Below, piece by piece: positions 1 to 6,146 of a stretch of 6,514 nucleotides of DNA. Made by a program: the position numbers and the translations under genes. Position 1 is the stretch's first letter; every line of letters starts with the position of its first letter. Below the pieces are notes generated by a model, which ran no database searches, was not told where the DNA came from, and saw nothing but the letters and a program-made list of their open reading frames with translations. Source of the stretch: JALZDI01 sp965653225 (GTDB lineage Bacteria; Actinomycetota; Actinomycetes; Propionibacteriales; Nocardioidaceae); assembly GCA_965653225.1 (NCBI GenBank), contig CBFGZI010000172.1:1-6514 (forward strand). Direction: 5' to 3'.

Positions 1-498
1 GACGTCGAGGTCCCGGCTGGCGGAGGTCGCGTCCGCCAGCCACTTGAGCTCCTGGGCGTAGTGCTCGCGGGTGTCCTCGTCGATCACCGTGTGGGCCATC
101 TTCAGAACGGAGCGACTGCGGCGTACGGCGACCCGCAGGTCGTGCAGGAACTCGGTGTCGAGCTGGCGGATGGTCCCGTCGAGGTTGTCGCGCACAATCT
201 CGAGCAGCTGCCCGAAGGCGCTGGCGAACGCCTCCGCCGCTGGCATGCCGGGCGCGAACGCGAGGTCGGGCTTGGAGCGGTAGAACCCGGGCAGCAGTCC
301 GCGTGCTCTGGTGACCTCGTCGAACATCGAGCAGTCCGCGGGCATCAGCCCGGGCGTGGAGGCCAGCTGACGCTCGACCCGGCGCGCGGCCTTGGCATAG
401 CCACGAAGGGGCTCCACCCGGGCTCGCACCCCGACGTGCCTGCCGCCGTCCTTCCCGCCTTCGACGGTGAGGGGCCCCTGTACGGCGACCCGCGCCAC
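1..498 (-). CDS. CHAD-domain protein, 5' part only (cut by left window edge)
   Basis: This reading frame encodes a protein with a CHAD domain (conserved histidine alpha-helical domain). The family binds inorganic polyphosphate and often sits beside or is fused to a CYTH triphosphatase domain. From the GTG at 498, 166 residues are visible. A short N-terminal segment contains VRARVEPLRGYAKAARRVE, a lead-in often seen before CHAD domains. The CHAD part begins near residue 85. Its diagnostic helix reads HDLRVAVRRSRSVLKMA (His about residue 119), followed by ELKWLADATSASRDLDV at the window edge. The rest of the helical bundle lies outside. The GTG start was chosen because an AGGA lies 7 nt upstream. 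However, the frame is open to 576, and the stretch LLAVLDDQDETVARVAV before and across this GTG also looks like the family, so the 5' end may be truncated or frameshifted. The gene is divergent from the ABC operon. Domain call is firm; start is not. Confidence 0.8.
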   Translation of the reverse strand, partial: MARVAVQGPLTVEGGKDGGRHVGVRARVEPLRGYAKAARRVERQLASTPGLMPADCSMFDEVTRARGLLPGFYRSKPDLAFAPGMPAAEAFASAFGQLLEIVRDNLDGTIRQLDTEFLHDLRVAVRRSRSVLKMAHTVIDEDTREHYAQELKWLADATSASRDLDV

Positions 499-573
499 GG
501 TCTCGTCCTGGTCGTCGAGTACGGCCAGCAGGGAGGTGGGCCCCTCGGCGGTCGCCCTGGTGAGAGCCCCGGC

Positions 574-601
574 ACATTACTGCGTCAACACCCCCGGGCA
601 G
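574..601 (-). promoter_or_regulatory. Possible promoter for the CHAD gene
   Basis: Read on the minus strand, TAATGT (579-574) fits an actinobacterial -10 pattern (TAnnnT). A CTGCCC lies 16 bp upstream (601-596), a poor -35 match. A TTGACG at 588-583 is a better -35 hexamer but has no good -10 at the right distance. If real, the promoter would give a leader of roughly 70 nt before the GTG at 498 and would mean that 499-576 is untranslated. Weak evidence. Confidence 0.2.
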
Positions 602-691
602 GGCGGCGACGGCGGTGACACGCCGACTCGGGGGCGGCCCCGCACCGGCCCGCAACCGACGGGAGCGCGAGGCCCGACCGATCCAAACGGT

Positions 692-718
692 GTGAATCGG
701 GCGTCGACTCCCGTTCAC
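692..718. repeat. Inverted repeat, possible operator
   Basis: GTGAA-T-CGGG (692-701) is matched by CCCG-TTCAC (710-718) around an 8-nt spacer (CGTCGACT). This gives nine complementary pairs with one extra T in the left arm. It lies about 45-70 bp upstream of the proposed -10 of the ABC operon and overlaps the first unit of the PHO-box-like repeat. It could be a dimeric regulator site shared by the divergent genes. It could also be chance in GC-rich DNA. Confidence 0.35.
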
Positions 719-730
719 GCGCTGTTCGGC
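713..730 (+). promoter_or_regulatory. PHO-box-like 11-bp direct repeat
   Basis: GTTCACG (713-719) is followed exactly 11 bp later by GTTCGGC (724-730). Streptomyces PhoP boxes consist of 11-bp direct repeat units whose first seven bases resemble GTTCACC. The unit starting at 713 agrees well with that pattern; the second agrees in its GTTC core. A weaker unit could start at 702. The site ends 9 bp before the proposed -35 hexamer, a suitable place for activation. Assignment to PhoP is an inference from pattern and spacing. Confidence 0.4.
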
Positions 731-738
731 AAACTCGC

Positions 739-767
739 CTGCCCCGGCAAGGTGCGCTCCCTAGGTT
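739..767 (+). promoter_or_regulatory. Probable promoter of the ABC/phosphoesterase operon
   Basis: TAGGTT (762-767) fits the actinobacterial -10 pattern (TAnnnT). CTGCCC (739-744) lies 17 bp upstream as a weak -35. Transcription would start near 774, leaving a leader of under 30 nt before the ATG at 801. A poor -35 fits a promoter that needs an activator, consistent with the direct repeat just upstream. The RBS AAAGAGG (787-793) follows. Confidence 0.35.
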
Positions 768-800
768 CCCGTGCTGCCGCCTAAGTAAAGAGGTCGTCGC

Positions 801-1775
801 ATGGGGAGCAGCTCGACTGTCACGGCTCGCGGGATCACCAAGTGCTTCGGGGACGTGGTCGCGCTCGACGAGCTGGACCTGGATGTGGCCGACGGGCAGG
901 TCCACGGCCTGGTCGGCCCCAACGGTGCCGGCAAGACCACCCTTCTGGGACTGCTGCTCGGGCTCGCGGTCGCGGACCAAGGCCGTCTGGAGATTCTGGG
1001 TTCGCCGGTCGGACGGAAGCTCGCCGTACCCGACGGCGTCGCGGGCTTCGTGGACGGGCCCGGCCTGTACCCCTCGCTCACCGCGCGGCGGAACCTGTCC
1101 GCACTGGCCTCCCTGCGCGGGTACGACTCCGGGCGCGACTCCGGCGTCGCCGACGCGCTGGAGCAGGTCGGGCTCACCGATGTCGCCGACGACCGCGTGC
1201 GAGGTTTCTCGCTGGGCATGCGCCAGCGACTCGGGCTCGCCGCCTGCCTGCTCACCAGGCCCCGGCTGCTGGTGCTCGACGAGCCGGTCAACGGCCTGGA
1301 TCCCGCCGGCAGGCACCACATGCACCGTGTCATCACCCGGCTGGCCAGAGACGGAGCCGCGGTGCTCATCTCCAGCCACCGGATGGACGACATCGCGGCC
1401 CTGTGCACCGAGGTCACCATCCTCGCGACCGGACGGGTGCTCTTCACCGGCCCGGTGAACAAGCTGGCCGCCGAGAGCGGCGAGCTCGACTACCGGCTGC
1501 TCACCTCCGACCCGGCCGCTGCCCACCGAGTGGCCGCGGAGGCACCCGCGCTGCACGTGCTGCCGGCGCGCGACCCCGTGGCACCGCCGGATCCCGACGA
1601 GCTGCTCGTCCGTGGGCCGGTGCCGGCCCTCGAGGACCTGGTCGGGCGTCTGGTGCACGCCGGGGTGGCCGTACGCGAGCTCGCCCCGGTGGTGCCGCCG
1701 CTCGAAATGGCCTACCTCGCCCTCACCGAGACCGGCACGGTCTCCGGCCGGCCCGCCGAGGAGGACCCACGATGA
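801..1775 (+). CDS. ABC transporter ATP-binding protein, BcrA-like exporter type
   Basis: This is the cytoplasmic ATPase of an ABC-2-type exporter, 324 residues. It has the full set of nucleotide-binding motifs: Walker A GPNGAGKTT (39-47), signature FSLGMRQRLGLA (136-147), Walker B LLVLDEP (156-162), D-loop GLDP (165-168) and switch histidine H193. The signature style matches bacitracin-exporter-like (BcrA/CcmA) ATPases. At the Q-loop the usual Gln is replaced by Asp in VDGPGLYPSLT (D85); related actinobacterial proteins often have an acidic residue there. Residues from about 210 to the end form a C-terminal extension usual for this family. The ATG at 801 has GAGG 7 nt upstream. The stop overlaps the start of the permease gene (ATGA), so the two products are surely partners. 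The substrate cannot be read from sequence; drug, lipid or peptide export are all seen in the family. Confidence 0.93.
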   Translation: MGSSSTVTARGITKCFGDVVALDELDLDVADGQVHGLVGPNGAGKTTLLGLLLGLAVADQGRLEILGSPVGRKLAVPDGVAGFVDGPGLYPSLTARRNLSALASLRGYDSGRDSGVADALEQVGLTDVADDRVRGFSLGMRQRLGLAACLLTRPRLLVLDEPVNGLDPAGRHHMHRVITRLARDGAAVLISSHRMDDIAALCTEVTILATGRVLFTGPVNKLAAESGELDYRLLTSDPAAAHRVAAEAPALHVLPARDPVAPPDPDELLVRGPVPALEDLVGRLVHAGVAVRELAPVVPPLEMAYLALTETGTVSGRPAEEDPR

Positions 1776-3127
1776 CCGCGACCGTCGCGCTGCCACAGAC
1801 CGAAGCCCGGCCGGCACCCGCGCTGCGGGGCTACCGGTTCGAGCTGGTCAAGCTGCTCGCCCAGTGGCGGATCCGCCTGCTGCTGCTCGCGTGCACGATC
1901 GGGCCCGCCGTCTTCGTTGCCGTGGTGAGCCAGCAGAGCGCGCTGCCCGCCGACACGGTCTTCGGCCGGTGGATGCACGCGACCGGCTGGGCGGGGTCGC
2001 TGGTCGTGCTCGGCTTCTCGGGCGTGTGGGCGCTGCCGCTGCTGACGGCCGTGGTCGCGGGTGACGTCTTCGCGGTCGAGGACCGGCTCGGCACGTGGCG
2101 CCATCTGCTGATGGCGGTCCGCTCACCACGGCGCATCTTCGTGGTGAAGACGCTGGCCAGCCTGACCGTCCTCCTGCTGCTGGTGGCCGCGCTGACCGTC
2201 TCGGGCATCGTCGGCGGGCTGGCCTCGGTCGGTGACCACCCACTGGTCGGCCTGGACGGTCATCTTCTGGCCCCCGGGGACGCCGCCAGGACGGTCCTGC
2301 TCGCCTGGGCCTGCGTGCTGATGCCGACCCTCGCCTTCGCCGCCGTCGGCCTGCTCGGCTCGGTGGCCCTGGGCCGCTCCCCCATGGGGCTGCTGATGCC
2401 GGCGATCCTCGCGTTGGTGCTGCAGCTGGCCCAGCTGCTCCCGATACCCGTGGGTGTCCGGATGGCGCTGCCGAGCCACGCCTTCCTCGCCTGGCGCGGG
2501 CTCTTCACCAGTCCCGCGCAGACGGGCCCTCTCCTCGTCGGCCTGGCCGTGAGCCTGGCATGGGCGATCGTCGCGACCGTGCTGGCGTACTGGCTGTTCG
2601 TTCGCCGCGACTTCACCGACCTGACGTACGAGGGGTCGGGTGGCCGGGTCCTCATGTCCGCGGCGCTGCCGATGGCCGGTCTCGTCGGACTCACGGTCGT
2701 CGTTCTCGTCTCCATGACACCGGCTCAAGGCTCGGGGATACAGAAGGCGAAGGTGCAGCAGTCGCTCGCGACCACGTTCGCCCATCTCTACCGGCTTCAG
2801 ACCGAGCAGCTGAACCGACCCCATGTCACCGAGGCGCAGCTGCGCGCCACCGCCGGCTGCGACAAGGGCGGCGACCGGGTCTTCGACGCGGGCCCGGGCA
2901 ACGACTGGCGGTGTGTCGTCACGTGGCACCTGCCGGGCACGACCGCGACCGGCAATGCCATCTACCAGCTCGCCATCACACCGGACGGACGCTACGTCGC
3001 CGACGGCGACGGTCCGAAGGAGGTGAACGGCTACTTCCAGGTGCGGACACAGACCGGGGACGCCCCCAACCCACTCTGGCAGCTCGACGGAACCGTCGAC
3101 CTGCTCGCCAACCCACCGAAGGGATGA
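1772..3127 (+). CDS. ABC-2-type transporter permease with C-terminal extracytoplasmic domain
   Basis: This is the membrane partner of the upstream ATPase, 451 residues. Hydrophobic segments fall near residues 36-53, 74-98, 122-150, about 172-197, 208-226, 250-275 and 293-315, giving seven predicted spans. With a cytoplasmic N terminus this puts the last ~135 residues (316-451) outside the membrane. That domain has no low-complexity character. It contains a likely disulfide pair, C363 (AGCDKGG) and C381 (GPGNDWRCVV), and a YQLAITPDGRYVADG segment. I recall similar C-terminal or stand-alone domains in actinobacterial exported proteins but know no function. The ATG at 1772 overlaps the ATPase stop and has GAGGAGGA 6 nt upstream (1758-1765), so translation is probably coupled. 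The same frame is open back to 842, but that part lies antiphase inside the ATPase gene and is not coding. Confidence 0.88.
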   Translation: MTATVALPQTEARPAPALRGYRFELVKLLAQWRIRLLLLACTIGPAVFVAVVSQQSALPADTVFGRWMHATGWAGSLVVLGFSGVWALPLLTAVVAGDVFAVEDRLGTWRHLLMAVRSPRRIFVVKTLASLTVLLLLVAALTVSGIVGGLASVGDHPLVGLDGHLLAPGDAARTVLLAWACVLMPTLAFAAVGLLGSVALGRSPMGLLMPAILALVLQLAQLLPIPVGVRMALPSHAFLAWRGLFTSPAQTGPLLVGLAVSLAWAIVATVLAYWLFVRRDFTDLTYEGSGGRVLMSAALPMAGLVGLTVVVLVSMTPAQGSGIQKAKVQQSLATTFAHLYRLQTEQLNRPHVTEAQLRATAGCDKGGDRVFDAGPGNDWRCVVTWHLPGTTATGNAIYQLAITPDGRYVADGDGPKEVNGYFQVRTQTGDAPNPLWQLDGTVDLLANPPKG

Positions 3128-3130
3128 CAC

Positions 3131-5920
3131 ATGCACGTCACACGCAACCGTCGCCGCGACCCGGGGGTCCAGAGACTCCTCGGGGCACGCACCGGCAGCC
3201 GCGCCCGCATCGTCACGGCCGGCGCCACCGCTCTCGCCGTCCTTGGTGGCGGCGTCGCCTACGGCACGACCGTCGGGTTCGGCCAGCAGCAGGTCGGCAA
3301 CGAGTACGCCGACGGTCTTCAGATCTCCTCCAACCAGACTCTGAAGCCGCTGGGCGAGCGGCTCATGACGCCCTACGGCAAGTTCATGGGCTCCACCGTC
3401 AGCCCCGACGGCCGCTTCCTGGCCACCACGTCCAACGACCGTTCGGTCTCGCTGCAGATCTTCGACCTGCAGTCGTACAAGCTGATCTGGCGCGGCGGCA
3501 CCGCGTCCGGCGTCAACATGCGGCTGTCTGACAACACCGTCGGCCAGGAGAGCCCGCTCTACTCTCCCGACGGCCAGTTCCTCTGGATGCCGAACGCGAC
3601 CGGCGTCACCCGTTTCCCGGTCAACGCCGACGGCAGCCTGGGGACAGGCACCAAGGTCACGATCCCGACCGTGGGTGGTCAGCAGGCGCTGACCGCCGGC
3701 ATGGCCTACTCCCCCGACGGCTCGACCCTGTACGCCGCCGTGAACGGCCAGAACCGGGTCGTCGCGATCGACCCGGCCACGGGCGCGATCAAGCAGGCCT
3801 GGGACGTCGGCATCGCCCCGCGCCAGCTGAAGTTCGTGGGCACCAAGCTCTACGTCAGCGACGAGGGCGGCCGCATGGCCAAGCCCGGTGAGCCCACCAT
3901 CAACTCCTATGGCACCCAGGTTCCGGCCGACCCCTACCTCGGCACGTCGACGACCGGTGTGCTCAGCGTCATCGACACCGCCGACGCCACCGCGGCCGTC
4001 GGCCAGATCGAGGTCGGCCTGCACCCGACCGCGATGCACGTCGAGGACGGTGCGCTCTACGTCGCCAACACCTTCGACGACACCGTCTCCGTGGTCGACA
4101 CCTCCACCGACAAGGTCGTCCAGACGATCGCCACCCAGCCGTACAAGGGCTCCGCGATCGGCTACGCGCCTGACGCGGTCACGGTCCACAACGGTCGGCT
4201 GCTCGTCAGCCTCGGCCGCGCCAACGCGATCGCGGTCTACAAGCTCGGCGCCAGCCCGCTCGACCCGGTCAGCTACGTCGGTCTCGTCCCGACCGACTTC
4301 TACCCGGAGGACGTCTTCCCCGTCGGGAACCGGATCGTCGTGGCGAACCGCCGCGGCATCGACGCCCGGGGCCCGCTTCTCACGTTCAACCAGGGCACCG
4401 GTACCAATCCGGCGACCGGCCACGGTACGCACGGCACGACGGCCTCGCTGACCCGCTTCACGCTGCCCTCCGACGGCCAGATCAAGGACATTTACACTCC
4501 GATGGTCTTCACCCAGAACGGCTGGGGCGCCGGGGACACGGACGTCAAGCACGCCACGGGCAAGCGGGCCAACCCCGTACCGGTGCCCCGCAGCATCGGT
4601 GACCCCTCGACCATCAAGCACGTCTTCATGCTGGTCAAGGAGAACCGGACCTACGACCAGGTCCACGGCGACATGCCCGCCGGCAACGGTGACCCGTCAC
4701 TGGCCCAGTTCGGCGAGAACGTCACCCCCAACATCCACGCGCTGTCTCGCCAGTTCGGGCTCTACGACAACACCTACGACGTCGGTACCAACTCGGCCGA
4801 GGGCCACAACTGGCTGATGCAGGGCGACGACCCGGAGTACACCGAGTCGAGTGCGGGTGAGTACACGCGCTCGTACGACACGGAGAACGACGTCCTGGGC
4901 CACCAGCGCTCGGGCTTCCTGTGGACCGCCATCCAGTCGGCCGGCAACACCGCGGAGAACTTCGGGGAGTTCATGGCCTTCGAGAACAAGCCGGCCGGCG
5001 CCACCTGGCAGCAGTACTACTGCGCCGCCAGGAGCGTCGACGACGGCGGTGACCCCGCCCAGCTGTACGACCCCGCGATCCGTCTGAACACCCGGTCGCC
5101 GATCCCGTCGCTGGACGGGATCTCCGACCACGACGCTCCGATGTTCGACGCGCAGATCCCGGACCTGTACCGCTACCAGATCTGGAAGCAGGACTTCCTG
5201 AAGAACGGCCCGGCCGACTTCAACATGATGTGGCTGTCCGACGACCACACCGGTGGCCCGGTGTCGGCGCGGTCGGAGGTGGCCGGTGGTGACCTCGCGC
5301 TCGGCAAGATCGTCCAGACGATCTCGCACAGCCCGTACTGGAGGAGCTCCGCGATCTTCGTGGTCGAGGACGACAGCCAGAACGGTGCCGACCACGTCGA
5401 CGGCCACCGCGCCCCGATCCAGGTCATCAGCCCCTGGGCCGTGCACGGCAAGACCATCTCGACCTACTACTCGCAGATCTCGATGGTGCGCACGATCGAG
5501 CAGATCCTCGGCGCGGAGCCGCTGAACCAGAAGGTCGCCGCGGCGACGCCGATGTACGACGCGTTCCAGGCGACCCCGGACTACACGCCGTACGACGCGG
5601 TGCCGAACCGCGTCTCGCTCACCGAGAACATCGCGACCCCTCCTGCGTGTGGTCTTGACAACCCGCCCGGCCCGGCGACAGCCCAGCCGGTGCCCGTCCC
5701 GGACAAGTTCGTCTCCTACTCGGCGGCCTGGGAGAAGTGGGCCAGGAAGCAGCACCTCAGCGGCAAGCAACCCCAGCCCGACTTCGCCAACCCCGAGCAG
5801 ATGAACCGCTACACGTGGTACGACGCACACCACTGGGAGCTGCCCTACCCGGGTGACCCGAAGATCTACCTCCCCGACCAGGTGCCGGGTGCGGCTCTGC
5901 CGGGCTCGGACGTCGAGTGA
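3131..5920 (+). CDS. Membrane-anchored YncE-like beta-propeller / phosphoesterase (alkaline phosphatase superfamily)
   Basis: A 929-residue two-domain surface protein. The N terminus is arginine-rich, then a hydrophobic segment (about 26-48) acts as a signal peptide or anchor. Residues about 75-480 form a YVTN/YncE-like beta-propeller with repeated SPDG blade motifs (91-94, 146-149, 194-197) and VIDT/VVDT strands. Residues about 490-830 match the phosphoesterase family of the alkaline phosphatase superfamily: KENRTYDQ (503-510, metal ligands E504/N505), TNSAEGHNW (553-561, likely nucleophile S555), SDDHTGG (703-709) and EDDSQNGADHVDGHR (746-760). The tail ends with MNRYTWYDAHHWELPYPGD, also usual in these proteins. 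It probably hydrolyses a phosphate ester outside the membrane; the substrate is unknown and the propeller may bind it or a cell-wall polymer. The gene starts 3 nt after the permease stop with GAAGGG (3118-3123) as RBS, so it belongs to the operon. No key residue appears missing. Confidence 0.9.
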   Translation: MHVTRNRRRDPGVQRLLGARTGSRARIVTAGATALAVLGGGVAYGTTVGFGQQQVGNEYADGLQISSNQTLKPLGERLMTPYGKFMGSTVSPDGRFLATTSNDRSVSLQIFDLQSYKLIWRGGTASGVNMRLSDNTVGQESPLYSPDGQFLWMPNATGVTRFPVNADGSLGTGTKVTIPTVGGQQALTAGMAYSPDGSTLYAAVNGQNRVVAIDPATGAIKQAWDVGIAPRQLKFVGTKLYVSDEGGRMAKPGEPTINSYGTQVPADPYLGTSTTGVLSVIDTADATAAVGQIEVGLHPTAMHVEDGALYVANTFDDTVSVVDTSTDKVVQTIATQPYKGSAIGYAPDAVTVHNGRLLVSLGRANAIAVYKLGASPLDPVSYVGLVPTDFYPEDVFPVGNRIVVANRRGIDARGPLLTFNQGTGTNPATGHGTHGTTASLTRFTLPSDGQIKDIYTPMVFTQNGWGAGDTDVKHATGKRANPVPVPRSIGDPSTIKHVFMLVKENRTYDQVHGDMPAGNGDPSLAQFGENVTPNIHALSRQFGLYDNTYDVGTNSAEGHNWLMQGDDPEYTESSAGEYTRSYDTENDVLGHQRSGFLWTAIQSAGNTAENFGEFMAFENKPAGATWQQYYCAARSVDDGGDPAQLYDPAIRLNTRSPIPSLDGISDHDAPMFDAQIPDLYRYQIWKQDFLKNGPADFNMMWLSDDHTGGPVSARSEVAGGDLALGKIVQTISHSPYWRSSAIFVVEDDSQNGADHVDGHRAPIQVISPWAVHGKTISTYYSQISMVRTIEQILGAEPLNQKVAAATPMYDAFQATPDYTPYDAVPNRVSLTENIATPPACGLDNPPGPATAQPVPVPDKFVSYSAAWEKWARKQHLSGKQPQPDFANPEQMNRYTWYDAHHWELPYPGDPKIYLPDQVPGAALPGSDVE

Positions 5921-5932
5921 CCCGCTCCTGAG

Positions 5933-5956
5933 GGGTCGAGACTGAGGAGTCGACCC
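5933..5956 (+). terminator. Short hairpin after the phosphoesterase gene
   Basis: GGGTCG (5933-5938) pairs with CGACCC (5951-5956). ACT/AGT can extend the stem inside it, with a 2-nt bulge and a GAGG loop. It begins 13 nt after the stop codon and may help transcript ending or 3' end protection. It is weaker than the next hairpin and has no T run. Confidence 0.35.
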
Positions 5957-5982
5957 TGACGGAAGCTGACGAGAACCTGACG
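5956..5982. repeat. Three CTGACG direct repeats at about one helical turn
   Basis: CTGACG occurs at 5956-5961, 5966-5971 and 5977-5982, spaced 10 and 11 bp. The last copy enters the left arm of the strong hairpin. Helically phased hexamers suggest a possible regulator site, but the place, behind one gene and over 100 bp before the next promoter, is unusual. Chance is possible. Confidence 0.3.
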
Positions 5983-6010
5983 GCCTGCCGGGTGTACCCG
6001 GCGGGCCGTC
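5979..6010 (+). terminator. Strong hairpin, probable operon terminator
   Basis: A 14-nt arm (5979-5992, beginning GACGGCC and ending CCGGG) pairs with 5997-6010 around a TGTA loop, with one G-T wobble and no mismatch. It lies 58 nt after the phosphoesterase stop and before the promoter of the next gene. No T tract follows, which is common for actinobacterial terminators. It is nearly symmetrical, so it could act on either strand. Confidence 0.7.
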
Positions 6011-6038
6011 GCCTATCGCGAGACGCCGGGCGGGCGTT

Positions 6039-6050
6039 ACAAGATTTTGT
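6039..6050. promoter_or_regulatory. AT-rich near-palindrome upstream of the MscS promoter
   Basis: ACAAGATTTTGT is palindromic at 10 of 12 positions and is a striking AT-rich island in this GC-rich region. Its centre is near -68 relative to the start of transcription expected from the promoter at 6077-6106, a usual place for an activator. No regulator can be named. Confidence 0.25.
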
Positions 6051-6076
6051 CGTTGCGAACACCACTCGGCAATACG

Positions 6077-6106
6077 TTGAGAGCCCCGGGCAGAGGTCGC
6101 TAGCGT
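6077..6106 (+). promoter_or_regulatory. Promoter of the MscS-family gene
   Basis: TTGAGA (6077-6082) and TAGCGT (6101-6106) are separated by 18 bp and match the actinobacterial housekeeping sigma pattern (TTGACA, TAnnnT). Transcription would start near 6113, leaving a leader of about 34 nt with GGGGG (6134-6138) as RBS before the ATG at 6147. This supports the MscS gene being its own transcription unit. Confidence 0.5.
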
Positions 6107-6146
6107 CGACTCCCGTCGTCGCGAGTTTCATCTGGGGGCACGTCGA

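Larger units (their letters stand above)
499..800. other. Divergent intergenic region with regulatory signals
   Basis: This stretch separates the leftward CHAD gene from the rightward ABC operon. No frame in 580-800 gives a protein resembling a known family. The part next to the CHAD gene (499-576) keeps the CHAD frame open and may be degraded coding sequence. The part from about 690 to 800 has lower GC and holds an inverted repeat (692-718), an 11-bp-phased direct repeat (713-730), a weak rightward promoter (739-767) and the RBS of the ABC ATPase gene. I see no tRNA, small RNA or mobile-element end here. Confidence 0.6.

Noticed and set aside
61..618. Plus-strand open frame of 185 codons at the left end
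   Set aside because: It is exactly antisense to the CHAD frame, whose HDLRVAVRR motif is diagnostic; the plus-strand product has no recognisable motif.
629..642. GC-rich short palindrome (GGGGCGGCCCC) in the intergenic region
   Set aside because: No loop and no T run; such runs are common by chance at this base composition.
842..1771. Upstream in-frame extension of the permease inside the ATPase gene
   Set aside because: The translation is Arg/Ala/Gly-rich noise, while the ATG at 1772 has a strong RBS and a natural ATGA overlap with the ATPase stop.
585..1817. Minus-strand open frame of 410 codons over the ABC ATPase gene
   Set aside because: Antisense to all ABC motifs, with no recognisable domain; it also spans the promoter region.
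2123..4666. Minus-strand open frame of 847 codons across the permease and propeller genes
   Set aside because: It is antisense to two well-supported genes, is very rich in Arg, Gly, Asp and Val, shows no domain I recognise, and crosses gene borders. Such frames are expected in GC-rich DNA.
4697..5833. Minus-strand open frame of 378 codons inside the phosphoesterase gene
   Set aside because: Low-complexity Arg/Val/Asp-rich translation fully antisense to conserved active-site blocks.
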